Shown: positions 31,387-39,737, counted from the stretch's first letter. The stretch: 51,616 bases of DNA from Candidatus Praeruminimicrobium purgamenti (GCA_018433585.1 JAHDQW010000010.1:1-51616); one strand, 5' to 3'. The notes: a model not told the origin generated them from the letters alone. A program made the numbers and translations.

Positions 31387-33570
31387 TTATTGCGGCATGC
31401 TTACGGAAATAAGATTTTCTATCTTTTTCAATTCAAATTCCAGTTGTTTTGATTGTCCCATTTTTTTGAATAATTCATCTCTTAAATAACAGTAAGTGCC
31501 TTTTTTTTCAAGTTCAACGGCTTTTATATAATCACTTAAAGCCCCGTCATTATCTCCGATTAATTCTCTCGCCTGCCCTCTCAAAGCATATACAAACGCA
31601 TGTTCCTGAATATCAAGCGATTTTGAATAGTCTTCTATAGCGCCTTTGTAATTTTCCAATATAAATCTTATATTGCCTCTGTCGGCTTCTGCCAAATCGT
31701 TTCTCATTGTCTTTTCGTATAAATTTGATCTTACAAAGTAATATGCTCTTTTTTTATCAAGATTGACGGCTTCCGTATAATCAGACAAAGCTCCGTCGTC
31801 ATCATTCATTATCTCTTTGGTTTGACCGCGCAAGACATAAACTGCCGGATTTCTTGACAATTCCAAAGATCTTGTCAGGTTATTTAAAGATTCGTAATAA
31901 TTCCCTGTGAAAAAGTATGCCTGTCCAAGACCGGCATAAGCATCTGCGGATTCTTTAATCGTCAAAGCTTTTTTAAAATCATCTGCAGCTCCGTCATAAG
32001 CCTGAATTTTAAGTTTTGAATTGCCTCTGCTGACATAAATGTCTGCATTTTCCTTTATATTTAAAGACCTTGTAAAATCAGCAATGGCGCTTTCGTTCAA
32101 GTATTCTCCGGTAACAATTTTTAAATATCCTTTATCGGCTTCGGCAAGATCGTTTATTCCTGTTTTCGAATATAAATTTCCTCTTTTTTCATAAAGAATT
32201 TTTAAGTTAGTTTTAGCCCTAAAATCATTTACTTTTTTTTCCAATTCTATGGATTTCGTATAATCATCAAGCGCCTGTTCATTATTGTTAAGAATCTCGT
32301 TTAAGATACCCCTTTTCAAAAAAGCAGATGCTTTTTCCTGCATAAGCAATGACTTCGAATAACTGTTCAGAGCATCTTTATAATTTTTCAATTCCTGTTC
32401 TGCTTCTCCGGCTAATTCGTACAACTCCGCTGTTTCTTTATTTTTTATAAGTTCCAATATAAACTTTCTGGCTTCCTCATACTGCTTAATTTTAAACATT
32501 ACATTAATTTTTTTAACCGCAACGGCATCGTCTCTTTTAATCTCTAAAGCCTCTGTATAATCTTCTATTGCGCCGTAATAATCTTTCAGTTTATATTTTA
32601 CATCGCCTCTTTTAACATAAACTTCCGCACTTTTCTTAACTTTCAGAGCCATTGAAAAATCTTCTAAAGCTCCTTTTGTATTTTGCATTTGCATTTTGGC
32701 TTCCGCCGATTTAACATAAACATCCGAATTTTTTTTAATCGACAACGATTTTGCATAGTCTTCCGCCGCTTCTTTAAAATCTTTCATTATAAATTTTGCA
32801 TTGCCTCTCAGCTCGTAGAGTTTGCCGTCTTCCTTGCCTGATAAAGCTTTTGTAAAATTTATAACAGCTTCATTATATTCGGAATTAAACAAATTGATAT
32901 ATCCGTTGTCTGCCGCCGCCAAATTCGGCTCTTCCATGAGAGTATAAAGTTTGGAGCGCAGCTGGCGGTAAAAATCATTATCTTCAATTTCTATTGCTTT
33001 TGTATAATCTGCAATAGCATCTTTATATTTTTCAAGTATTTGATATGTCTGTCCTCTGAGAGCGTAAATATAAGCCGTATCCGTAATTTTCAGAGCTTTT
33101 GAAAAATCATTTACCGCAGAATTATAATCTTCAATTTCAAAAAAGACTTCCCCTCTTAGAGCATAAGCGTAAGACGTCTTTTCAATTTTCAAAGCAGAAG
33201 CAAAATCGTTTAAGGCATTTTCATATTTTTTCAGCAACAGCCAGGCTTTTCCTCTTTCTATATATGCGTCTGCCGTTTCTTTTACATCAAGAGAACCGGT
33301 AAAATCATCCGCTGCGCCTTTGTAATTGCCGAGTTCAAATTTGGCTTTTCCTCTTCCTGTATAATTATCGGATGTCTTTTCAATTTTCAGAGCTTTGGTA
33401 TATTCCATAAGAGATTTATAATAATCTGCCGTTGCAAAATACTTATTTGCATTTTGCGAATATTGCATTTCTTCGCTTGCAAGTTCTTCCGCTGAAGATA
33501 CAGAAACAAAAGAAAAAACAGCGGTTGTCGTCAGACAAAGCAGAAAAATAAATTTAACGAATATTTTCAT
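31387..33570 (-). CDS. Exported TPR-repeat protein
   Basis: The 727-residue protein has a signal peptide (MKIFVKFIFLLCLTTTAVFS) and about 18 tandem TPR motifs of 34 residues for the rest of its length, for example ADAYIERGKAWLLLKKYENA, LNDFASALKIEK. The unit starts with an A/E-xxYxxRG pattern and alternates the ALNDF/AIxDYTKA helix. There is no catalytic domain. A periplasmic or outer-surface scaffold is likely. A direct-repeat box like those before the YD-repeat genes lies 79 bases upstream of the start. The gene stands alone between lpxB and the btuB terminator. Confidence 0.9.
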   Translation of the reverse strand: MKIFVKFIFLLCLTTTAVFSFVSVSSAEELASEEMQYSQNANKYFATADYYKSLMEYTKALKIEKTSDNYTGRGKAKFELGNYKGAADDFTGSLDVKETADAYIERGKAWLLLKKYENALNDFASALKIEKTSYAYALRGEVFFEIEDYNSAVNDFSKALKITDTAYIYALRGQTYQILEKYKDAIADYTKAIEIEDNDFYRQLRSKLYTLMEEPNLAAADNGYINLFNSEYNEAVINFTKALSGKEDGKLYELRGNAKFIMKDFKEAAEDYAKSLSIKKNSDVYVKSAEAKMQMQNTKGALEDFSMALKVKKSAEVYVKRGDVKYKLKDYYGAIEDYTEALEIKRDDAVAVKKINVMFKIKQYEEARKFILELIKNKETAELYELAGEAEQELKNYKDALNSYSKSLLMQEKASAFLKRGILNEILNNNEQALDDYTKSIELEKKVNDFRAKTNLKILYEKRGNLYSKTGINDLAEADKGYLKIVTGEYLNESAIADFTRSLNIKENADIYVSRGNSKLKIQAYDGAADDFKKALTIKESADAYAGLGQAYFFTGNYYESLNNLTRSLELSRNPAVYVLRGQTKEIMNDDDGALSDYTEAVNLDKKRAYYFVRSNLYEKTMRNDLAEADRGNIRFILENYKGAIEDYSKSLDIQEHAFVYALRGQARELIGDNDGALSDYIKAVELEKKGTYCYLRDELFKKMGQSKQLEFELKKIENLISVSMPQ

Positions 33571-33648
33571 TTTATTTAATCCTTTATTTTTAATATAAAA
33601 GGTTATATAAAAATTATATTGAATATTATATTATTTTTCAATATAAAA

Positions 33649-33666
33649 TTGGAAAATTTTTGTAAA
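33649..33666 (-). promoter_or_regulatory. TTTACAA-N4-TTTCCAA box upstream of the TPR gene
   Basis: On the minus strand TTTACAA (33660-33666) and TTTCCAA (33649-33655) are direct repeats with a 4-base spacer. A perfect TATAAT follows 18 bases downstream, and the box occupies the -35 position where no consensus -35 exists. It matches the boxes at 12616 and 15712. Confidence 0.5.
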
Positions 33667-33689
33667 ATTTCAGCACTTGCGGGTTTATA

Positions 33690-33740
33690 TAAAAAAAAAC
33701 GGCAAACCGTATATTGTTTTTTACGGTTTGCCGTTTTAAA
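33690..33740 (-). terminator. Terminator after btuB
   Basis: A perfect 15-bp stem (33696-33710 with 33723-33737) with a 12-base loop is followed on the minus strand by a run of T. It lies 15-60 bases after the btuB stop. Confidence 0.9.
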
Positions 33741-33754
33741 TTATTTTGCCGGCG

Positions 33755-35584
33755 CTAAAACTTGATTTCTATACCGCTGTAGCCTGTAATTCCCGACATC
33801 GGATATCCGTAACTCAACTGGTATTTTTCATTTGTTAAATTATCGCATTTCGCCCAGACAGAGATATTTTCAGTTATTCTGTAATCAGCTTTTACGTCAA
33901 CTAAGCAATAATCGTTCATATAATTTCTATATTCATTCATAATTGTCGTAACATAAGAAACACCGGCTGTCACTTTCAATGCTTTTACAGGAACAACCGT
34001 AAGCGTATAATTGATATTATGCATCGGTCTGTAAGTCAAATCTCTTTTCAGTTTCGTGTCTTCCGCTCTTAAATACGTATAGTTCAATTTGTGCTTAATT
34101 TCTTTTGACATATCATAAGCGCACTCAATTTCATAACCGTATTGTCTTGACTCATCAACATTTTGAGCCTGATATATCCATCCGCCTGTATCTATATTCT
34201 GGATTAAATCCTCTGTCGTAATATAAAATCCGGTTAACGCGGCGGAAAATTTATCTTTTGAATATTCTACCCCGATATCGCTTGATACTCCTTTTTCAGG
34301 TTTAAGATCAGGATTTGCGACGTAATAAGTATTATCTCCGTAAATCTGCCCGAAGGACGGAGCATTCCATACTTTGCTGGTATTTGCAGAAATTTTTATT
34401 TCATCAGTCGCCTTGAAAATAGCCGATAATGCCGAAGTGGAAACGTCTTCATAATCTGTATTTTGATCTGCTCTTACTACAGGAATAAGAGTCAGTTTCC
34501 CGATATTAAAAACAGCCTGAAGATAACATGCCGTATTTTCTCTGTTTCTGTTAATTTGTTCCGTTCCTGAAATAATATTTTCCTGTTTATAAGTTGTTTT
34601 GTCCCATTCAACCCCGGCTGAAACTAAATGTTTATATGTGAATACGGATTTTATTCCGGTATTTAAAGTATTGTATTTTGTTCCGTAATCATTCCAAGAG
34701 TTGCCGGTAATATCATAAGCCTTTCTGCTGTTATCGGCGCTATAACCTGATATCTGAATATCAAAATCTTCGGCTTTGGTAAAATAATCTATTTTCAGAT
34801 AGTTATTATTTTCAAACTGCTTCGCTGTAAGAGATGAGAACGAAACCGAACCCGGATTTCCAAAATCGGCATTGTATGCCTGACCGGAAAGAACAATTTC
34901 TGATTTTTCGTCAGGATTTACCGAAAACTTCGCAAAAATATTTTTCGAATCATAAAAAGAATTTTTTCTGTATCCGTCCGATGAAAGAAGTGAAGGGGCC
35001 GCCAATAAAGAAAAGACATCGTTTGCATAGGCGCCGGTAATGCCTGCGTTTACAGTGTTAAACGTCCCGAAAGAAAAATACGGATTAATCTTAGGAGTTG
35101 ACGGTGAAGCTTTTTTCGTAATTACGTTTATGACTCCTCCGAAAGCGCCCGTTCCGTACATTGCGGAACCCGAACCCCTGATAATTTCAACTTTCTCTAT
35201 TATATTTGCCGGTATTGCCGTAAAATCTGCTCCGCCGCCGGTACCGATATCATTTATGCGTCTGCCGTCAACCAGAACCAAGACCTGCCCCGCCGTTGAA
35301 CCTCTCATAAAAACAGACTGCGTCTGTCCCAAAGGTCCGTAACTCTTATACGATATACCTGCTTCGCCGTCTACAACGTCTCCGAGAGTTTTAGCATTTT
35401 TTTCGCGTATTTCCTGCTCTGTTATAACGGTTAAATTAGTTCCCAAATCTTTTAAAGGCTCGGCTGTTTTTGTTAAAGAAAGAAAAACGATTTCGTCATC
35501 TTCGTTCTGATTATCGCTGAAGATATCCGCTGCGGCAATATTTGTAAATAAAAACATTATTAATAAAAAACTTATCTTTTTCAT
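33755..35584 (-). CDS. btuB: TonB-dependent cobalamin receptor, BtuB-like
   Basis: The 609-residue outer-membrane receptor has a signal peptide (KKISFLLIMFLFTNIAAADI), a TonB-box-like stretch near EIVFLSLTKTAE, a plug domain (about 45-160; TVITEQEIREKNAKTLGDVV, VFMRGSTAGQVLVLVDGRRI, IEKVEIIRGSGSAMYGTGAF) and a 22-strand barrel ending in the aromatic GYSGIEIKF. It binds corrinoid outside the cell and passes it through with energy from TonB-ExbBD, which are not in this window. B12 specificity is inferred from the adjacent btuFCD, cobO and the cobalamin riboswitch upstream. GGAG lies about 11 bases before the ATG. Confidence 0.93.
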   Translation of the reverse strand: MKKISFLLIMFLFTNIAAADIFSDNQNEDDEIVFLSLTKTAEPLKDLGTNLTVITEQEIREKNAKTLGDVVDGEAGISYKSYGPLGQTQSVFMRGSTAGQVLVLVDGRRINDIGTGGGADFTAIPANIIEKVEIIRGSGSAMYGTGAFGGVINVITKKASPSTPKINPYFSFGTFNTVNAGITGAYANDVFSLLAAPSLLSSDGYRKNSFYDSKNIFAKFSVNPDEKSEIVLSGQAYNADFGNPGSVSFSSLTAKQFENNNYLKIDYFTKAEDFDIQISGYSADNSRKAYDITGNSWNDYGTKYNTLNTGIKSVFTYKHLVSAGVEWDKTTYKQENIISGTEQINRNRENTACYLQAVFNIGKLTLIPVVRADQNTDYEDVSTSALSAIFKATDEIKISANTSKVWNAPSFGQIYGDNTYYVANPDLKPEKGVSSDIGVEYSKDKFSAALTGFYITTEDLIQNIDTGGWIYQAQNVDESRQYGYEIECAYDMSKEIKHKLNYTYLRAEDTKLKRDLTYRPMHNINYTLTVVPVKALKVTAGVSYVTTIMNEYRNYMNDYCLVDVKADYRITENISVWAKCDNLTNEKYQLSYGYPMSGITGYSGIEIKF

Positions 35585-35711
35585 TTTTTTATTTTCTCCG
35601 GTTAAATTAAATTTACATAAAAAATACTTTTATTTTCGGCATGTCTCTGCTGATTTGATATAAAAATCATAATGGTATTTCAAATCAAATCATAAAAATT
35701 ATCAGATTCTT

Positions 35712-35735
35712 TTAAGTTTTACGAATCAAAACCAT
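35712..35735 (-). CDS. Possible upstream peptide MVLIRKT
   Basis: Immediately after the btuB riboswitch is a strong ACGGAGGAATATT-ATG ribosome binding site, followed by a 7-codon frame, MVLIRKT-stop, that ends 127 bases before the btuB start. The btuB gene itself has a weaker, distant GGAG. The frame is seen directly; whether it is translated and whether it controls btuB is inference. Confidence 0.35.
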   Translation of the reverse strand: MVLIRKT

Positions 35736-35739
35736 AATA

Positions 35740-35910
35740 TTCCTCCGTGGGGATTTAGACTTAACGATCGGTCTCCTGACTTAGAGCTGAATCTTAAATA
35801 TTTCCTTCCCAGTTATGCAACCAGTGAAAATATTTTTCTTTGTCTGCTCATCACAGTAGCCGGACTGTATCTGATTTTCACAGATTTCCCGTACATCGTT
35901 ATAAATATTT
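35740..35910 (-). promoter_or_regulatory. Cobalamin riboswitch upstream of btuB
   Basis: On the minus strand it holds GAAAATCAGATACAGTCCGG, then GGCTACTGTGATGAGC (the RCTACTG core), CTGGGAAGG, and the B12 box AGTCAGGAGACC at 35770-35781, followed by AAATCCCCACGGAGG. These are the conserved elements of the class-I cobalamin riboswitch. No terminator hairpin with a T-run follows; instead a strong GGAGGA lies at its 3' edge, so translational control by masking the ribosome site is likely. It fills most of the 330-base gap between btuD and btuB. Confidence 0.92.
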
Positions 35911-35914
35911 CAAT

Positions 35915-36703
35915 CTACTTCTCTTTACTGTCAGTATATATCGGTATTACAACAGGTTTTTGCGATACCGGATTTGTTTTAACTACAACTTTAGCGTCAT
36001 AAACTTTCTCTATATCCCTGTAATTTAATACTTCGTCACATGTACCGTTGTTAAATACTTTCCCGCCGTCAATTAAAACCAGATGAGAACAAAATTCTCC
36101 GGCAAGATTTAAATCGTGAATAGTAGTAATAATAGTTTTATTATATTTTTGATTCAGCATTCTTAAAATTTTAAATATTGAAGACTGGCTGCCGATATCA
36201 AGATGAGCCGTAGGCTCATCAAGAGCTATTATGTCGGTTCCTTGAGAAAGTGTCTGAGCCATAAGTACTTTCTGCTTTTCGCCTCCGGAAAGCTCGCTTA
36301 TGTTTCTTTCGGCAAATTCCGTAACGCCTGTAAAATCCATTGCTTCCCTGACTATATTAAAATCTTTTCCTGAAGCGTGCTTAAAAATATTCATATACGG
36401 ATACCTGCCGAACATAATAAAATCTTTAACGGTAAAAGGAAAATCAAACTGCATTGTTTGAGGCATAAAAGCAATTTTTTTTGCCAAAACAGATTTTTTT
36501 ATTTTATAAATATCAATATCGTCTATAAAAATATTTCCTGAAAACGGTTTAATAAGTCCGGACAAAGACTTAAGAAACGTTGTTTTTCCAACGCCGTTTT
36601 TGCCTATTATTCCGACAAAATCTCCGTTTTTTATGCTTAAAGAAATGCCCTTTATAACTTCATGTCCGGCATATCCGCAAGATAAATTATGCGCTTTTAT
36701 CAT
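35915..36703 (-). CDS. btuD: Cobalamin/iron-chelate ABC transporter ATP-binding protein, BtuD-like
   Basis: The 262-residue ATPase has Walker A GKNGVGKTTFLKSLSG, signature LSGGEKQKVLMAQTL, Walker B IIALDEPTAHLD and an H-loop TIHD. It matches the FecE/BtuD family, which powers import of B12 or siderophores. I chose ATG at 36703, with GGAAG upstream and the ATGA overlap with the btuC stop. A longer frame from 36826 runs through btuC coding sequence and is not real. The B12 assignment rests on the neighbouring genes and riboswitches. Confidence 0.93.
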   Translation of the reverse strand: MIKAHNLSCGYAGHEVIKGISLSIKNGDFVGIIGKNGVGKTTFLKSLSGLIKPFSGNIFIDDIDIYKIKKSVLAKKIAFMPQTMQFDFPFTVKDFIMFGRYPYMNIFKHASGKDFNIVREAMDFTGVTEFAERNISELSGGEKQKVLMAQTLSQGTDIIALDEPTAHLDIGSQSSIFKILRMLNQKYNKTIITTIHDLNLAGEFCSHLVLIDGGKVFNNGTCDEVLNYRDIEKVYDAKVVVKTNPVSQKPVVIPIYTDSKEK

Positions 36704-37695
36704 AATGTTATCTTCCCGGAAGGCTTTAAAAGCAAAAACATAAAAAATATACCGCCTACTATACTGGTTATTACTCCTATAGGAATTTCTACAGGAGCAA
36801 ATAAAATTCTGCTTAACGCGTCGCATAAAGGTAAAAATATGGCGCCTGCCAGAACAGACATAGGTATCAGAACTCTGTGATCATTGCCTACAAATTTTCT
36901 TGTAATATGAGGAATCATAAGGCCTACAAAACCTATAACTCCGCAGCAGCTGACTATCAACGCGGTCATCAATGAACTGAGAAGAAAAATATATTTGACT
37001 GTTTTTGTAGTATTTACTCCCAAAGACGAAGCCTTTTCATGACCGAGAGTTATTATATTTATAACATTACCAAACAAACACAGTATAATAATCCCTGCGA
37101 CGATAACAGCCGTTATTACAGGAAGCAGCCTTTCGTCAAAAGAAGACAAGTTCCCCATAAGCCACATAAAAGCCGAATAAAGCTGATCGGATGACAATAT
37201 CGCAAAAATCAGCAATACTGCCGAAGAAAAAATATAACTTGCGACAACGCCTGAAAGAATCATTCCGTTTGAATCAAACTCTTTCTTAACATTCAAAGAA
37301 TATACAAGACAAATAGACATCATTGCGCCTGTAAACGCAAATAACGGCAAAAATATCCAGCTTACGGAAGCCATCCCCAAAACAAAGCCGACTGAAGCTC
37401 CGAAAGCAGCGCCTCCGGAAATACCCAAAGTAAACGGATCCGCCAAAGGATTTCTTAAAATTCCCTGAAAGACGCATCCGCTTGCCGAAAGACCGGCTCC
37501 GGCAATAACAGCCAGGAAAACTCTCGGGAACCTTATCTTGTTTATAATTGTATATGTATTATCATCGACCTTCGAAAACAACGATTTCAAAGTCATAACA
37601 ACGGAAATATCGCTTATGCCGGACGTCATTGAATAAATAAAAGTTATGATAAGCAGCAGCACAGCCAACGAAAATTTAAAACAGTTTTTACTCAT
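36700..37695 (-). CDS. btuC: ABC transporter permease, BtuC/FecCD family
   Basis: The 331-residue inner-membrane permease has about ten hydrophobic helices. It carries FecCD family sequences: FPRVFLAVIAGAGLSASGCV, FQGILRNPLADPFTLGISGG, AAFGASVGFVLG, GFVGLMIPHITRKFVGNDHR and GEIPIGVITS-like VEIPIGVITSIVGGIFF. It forms the pore of the B12 importer with BtuD and BtuF. It overlaps btuF by eight bases and btuD by four, so the operon is translationally coupled. Confidence 0.94.
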   Translation of the reverse strand: MSKNCFKFSLAVLLLIITFIYSMTSGISDISVVMTLKSLFSKVDDNTYTIINKIRFPRVFLAVIAGAGLSASGCVFQGILRNPLADPFTLGISGGAAFGASVGFVLGMASVSWIFLPLFAFTGAMMSICLVYSLNVKKEFDSNGMILSGVVASYIFSSAVLLIFAILSSDQLYSAFMWLMGNLSSFDERLLPVITAVIVAGIIILCLFGNVINIITLGHEKASSLGVNTTKTVKYIFLLSSLMTALIVSCCGVIGFVGLMIPHITRKFVGNDHRVLIPMSVLAGAIFLPLCDALSRILFAPVEIPIGVITSIVGGIFFMFLLLKPSGKITL

Positions 37696-38515
37696 TATGC
37701 CGTCCTTGTGATAAAACTTTTTTTGTTACTTTAACGGCATTTAAAAAAGTCATCGGAGTTAAAGCAAAAATATCATTTGCGTCCAAGATATATAGTTTAT
37801 TGTTTTTTACGGCATTTATTGAAACGTATTTTTTCCATTTTCTTACTTCTTCATTACCGATATTTCCCATGCTTACAACCAAAATAACGTCCGGGTTTTT
37901 TTCTATCACTTTCTCAAGGGTAATATTAGGATATCTCATATCAATATATTGGAATATATTCTTTCCTCCGGCATATTTATTGTAATCGTTTACAAAACTT
38001 TTTTTACCGACGGTAACTAAAGGATTTGCCCCTATTTCCCAAAAAACGCGTTCTCTCTTTTCTTTTTCTGTTTCTTCGTATATTGCTTTTATTTCTCTTG
38101 TTGTTTCAGAGATTATTTTTTCTGCTGCAGTGCCTTTTTGGAGAAAATCCGCCAGATTACGGAAATTTTCGCATATATCAGAGAAAGAAGAAGACGTCCC
38201 CATAACATAAACTTTTAATCCGAGCCTTTTCATTTTTTCTACGGCAGCCTTATTATTCCCTTCTTTTGTTGAAATGATTAAATCCGGCTTTAAATTAATA
38301 ATTTTTTCTATATTAGGCTCGGTCAATGTACCTATAATTTCTTTTTTTAAAGTCCCTTTCGGGCAATATGTCGTATTTGCGATTACTTCTTTTTCCATTC
38401 CGAGTTCGTAAAGACTCTGCGTAACAGACGGCGCCAAAGAAATAATCCTGTTATAGTCAGCATACAAATTAAAACTGATAAGCAAAACTGCAAGCGCTGA
38501 AAAAATTTTGTTCAT
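37688..38515 (-). CDS. btuF: Periplasmic cobalamin-binding protein BtuF
   Basis: The 275-residue protein has a signal peptide (NKIFSALAVLLISFNLYAD, no lipobox Cys) and the class-III substrate-binding fold: RIISLAPSVTQSLYELGM, VIANTTYCP, GTLTEPNIEKIINLKPDLII, LGLKVYVMG, and a late NAVKNNKLYILDANDI. It captures corrinoid in the periplasm and hands it to BtuCD. It ends eight bases into btuC and lies five bases after cobO. Specificity for B12 rather than haem or siderophore is inferred from the locus. Confidence 0.92.
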   Translation of the reverse strand: MNKIFSALAVLLISFNLYADYNRIISLAPSVTQSLYELGMEKEVIANTTYCPKGTLKKEIIGTLTEPNIEKIINLKPDLIISTKEGNNKAAVEKMKRLGLKVYVMGTSSSFSDICENFRNLADFLQKGTAAEKIISETTREIKAIYEETEKEKRERVFWEIGANPLVTVGKKSFVNDYNKYAGGKNIFQYIDMRYPNITLEKVIEKNPDVILVVSMGNIGNEEVRKWKKYVSINAVKNNKLYILDANDIFALTPMTFLNAVKVTKKVLSQGRHNE

Positions 38516-38519
38516 TTTT

Positions 38520-39032
38520 TTAAAATTCTATTCCTTCTTTAGCCGAGACGCCTTCATTATACGGATGTTTTATTTCTTTTACTTCGCTTACCAAATCAGC
38601 GGCGGCTATTAAATCCTCATGCGCCTGTCTGCCTGTTATAAAAACAGTTGACTTTTCAGACAATTTTTTCGCGGCTTCAAGCAAAGATGATATATTTATG
38701 TACCCGTCTCTGACAGCAATATTAAATTCTTCCAAAACTATTAAATCGTATTTATTGTCCGCAATAATTTTTTTTATTTTATCTAAAGCCCGTTCGCATT
38801 CCGATGATATCTGCTCTTTTGTTACATCTTTGCAGCAAAAAGGATGTTTTTTTGCATAAGAGAAAAAGTCGAGGTTGTCAAGCGATGATAAAATTTTTTG
38901 TTCACCGTAAAAGTTTTCGCCTTTGAAAAGCTGTATCAGGCATACTTTTTGATTATGTCCGAGAGCTCTGACAATCTGTCCGATTGATGATGTCGTTTTA
39001 CCTTTTCCGTTTCCGGTTAAAACTATTATCAT
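38520..39032 (-). CDS. cobO: Corrinoid adenosyltransferase CobO/BtuR
   Basis: The 170-residue enzyme moves the adenosyl group of ATP to the cobalt of cob(I)alamin, making adenosylcobalamin. It has an atypical P-loop GNGKGKTTSSIGQ at the start and the Walker-B-like YDLIVLEEFNIAVRDGYI; ITGRQAHEDLIAAADLVSEV near the end is typical of CobA/BtuR. I chose ATG at 39032, with AGGAG five bases upstream. The longer frame to 39083 runs into the riboswitch terminator. It heads the operon cobO-btuFCD and lets imported corrinoid be activated at once. Confidence 0.95.
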   Translation of the reverse strand: MIIVLTGNGKGKTTSSIGQIVRALGHNQKVCLIQLFKGENFYGEQKILSSLDNLDFFSYAKKHPFCCKDVTKEQISSECERALDKIKKIIADNKYDLIVLEEFNIAVRDGYINISSLLEAAKKLSEKSTVFITGRQAHEDLIAAADLVSEVKEIKHPYNEGVSAKEGIEF

Positions 39033-39069
39033 AAAAACTCCTGTTTTACGATACTGTATGATTTGCAAA

Positions 39070-39107
39070 ATAAAAAAGCCCACTTCCTAAAAAAAAGAAA
39101 ATGGACT
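39070..39107 (-). terminator. Riboswitch-linked terminator before cobO
   Basis: An 11-bp stem with some G-U pairs (39097-39107 with 39077-39087) is followed on the minus strand by TTTTTTATTTTG. It lies between the riboswitch core and the cobO start, where a transcription-termination expression platform is expected. Confidence 0.78.
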
Positions 39108-39262
39108 CGATAAAAACAAAATCTCTTCCCTAGAAAAGCGAACAAAAGTTCATAATAAAAATAAATAATAGACCGGACTAACAGTTTTTACTGATTACCG
39201 TTGCTGGGCAGTGTCCGAATCGCGTTTAAGCTTACGGAACTTCCTTTACTTATTTTTTTGAA
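39108..39262 (-). promoter_or_regulatory. Cobalamin riboswitch upstream of cobO
   Basis: On the minus strand the core reads GTAAAGGAAGTTCCGTAAGC, TTAAACGCGATTCGGACACTG, CCCAGCAACGGTAATCAG, and then AGTCCGGTCTAT as a divergent B12 box. CGGACACTGCCCAGCAACGG equals the RCTGNCCCGCAACGG core of many cobalamin riboswitches. A terminator follows. It differs from the btuB element in core type and mechanism. The sequence is diverged from consensus, so the call is less certain than that of the second riboswitch. Confidence 0.78.
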
Positions 39263-39277
39263 AAGAACAAATTTAAT

Positions 39278-39351
39278 TGGGCCTGGTAGGACTTGAACCT
39301 ACGACCATTCGATTATGAGTCGAGTGCTCTAACCAACTGAGCTACAGGCCC
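39278..39351 (-). tRNA. tRNA with CAT anticodon (Met or Ile2)
   Basis: A 74-base cloverleaf starts GGGCCTGTAGCTCAGTTGGT. The anticodon loop is CTCATAA with stem CTCGA/TCGAA (one mismatch at the outer pair), the T arm is GTAGGTTCAAGTCCTAC, the discriminator is A, and no CCA is encoded. The anticodon CAT fits elongator Met or the lysidine-modified tRNA-Ile that reads AUA. The CTCATAA loop and the GGTCGTAGGTTC T arm resemble tRNA-Ile2 of other bacteria, but I cannot decide. Confidence 0.93.
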
Positions 39352-39373
39352 GTTTAATTAATAAAGTTTGAAT

Positions 39374-39402
39374 ATTATACTTAAAAGTTTGTTTCAAGTC
39401 AA
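39374..39402 (-). promoter_or_regulatory. Promoter of the CAT tRNA
   Basis: On the minus strand TTGACT (39397-39402) and a perfect TATAAT (39374-39379) are separated by 17 bases, about 23 bases before the tRNA. It may also drive the downstream riboswitch-cobO transcript. Confidence 0.75.
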
Positions 39403-39427
39403 ATATTATGCAATTTTTATAAAAAAC

Positions 39428-39457
39428 TTGAAATTTTGCTCAATAATATGGTATATA
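39428..39457 (+). promoter_or_regulatory. Promoter of tRNA-Lys
   Basis: TTGAAA (39428-39433) and TATATT (39452-39457), spacer 18, lie 46 bases before the tRNA. This promoter is back to back with that of the CAT tRNA. Confidence 0.55.
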
Positions 39458-39503
39458 TTCTGCTAGTTGTTTTTAATTTTAAATAGTTTTTACGCATTTT
39501 GAT

Positions 39504-39576
39504 GCGCCATTAGCTCAATTGGTAGAGCAAACGGCTCTTAACCGTTAGGTTATAGGTTCGATTCCTATATGGCGCA
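39504..39576 (+). tRNA. tRNA-Lys (CTT anticodon)
   Basis: This is a 73-base cloverleaf with acceptor GCGCCAT/ATGGCGC and discriminator A. The anticodon stem is AACGG/CCGTT with loop CTCTTAA, giving anticodon CTT (lysine AAG). The T arm is TATAGGTTCGATTCCTATA. No CCA is encoded. A T-run follows. The lysyl-tRNA synthetase gene lies 780 bases downstream. Confidence 0.94.
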
Positions 39577-39657
39577 TTTTTTATTTGCCGGTTTATACTT
39601 TAAATATTAAGCCGATTAATTTTAAATTATGTCGGAAGTATATTTAACGAATTTTTC

Positions 39658-39686
39658 TTGACATTTATAAATAAATTGATTAAAAT
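39658..39686 (+). promoter_or_regulatory. Strong sigma-70 promoter of the pilin gene
   Basis: A perfect TTGACA (39658-39663) and TAAAAT (39681-39686) are separated by 17 bases and lie 51 bases before the start codon. Confidence 0.82.
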
Positions 39687-39737
39687 ATTCGCAGTTGTAA
39701 TAGAAAATTATAAACTTTTATAAAAAGGAGACGTAGA

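Noticed and set aside
35915-36826. btuD starting at 36826
   Set aside because: The extra 41 residues overlap btuC coding sequence and are not family-like; ATG at 36703 has a ribosome site and the usual ATGA overlap.
38520-39083. cobO starting at 39083
   Set aside because: That start lies in the riboswitch terminator; ATG at 39032 has AGGAG and begins just before the P-loop.
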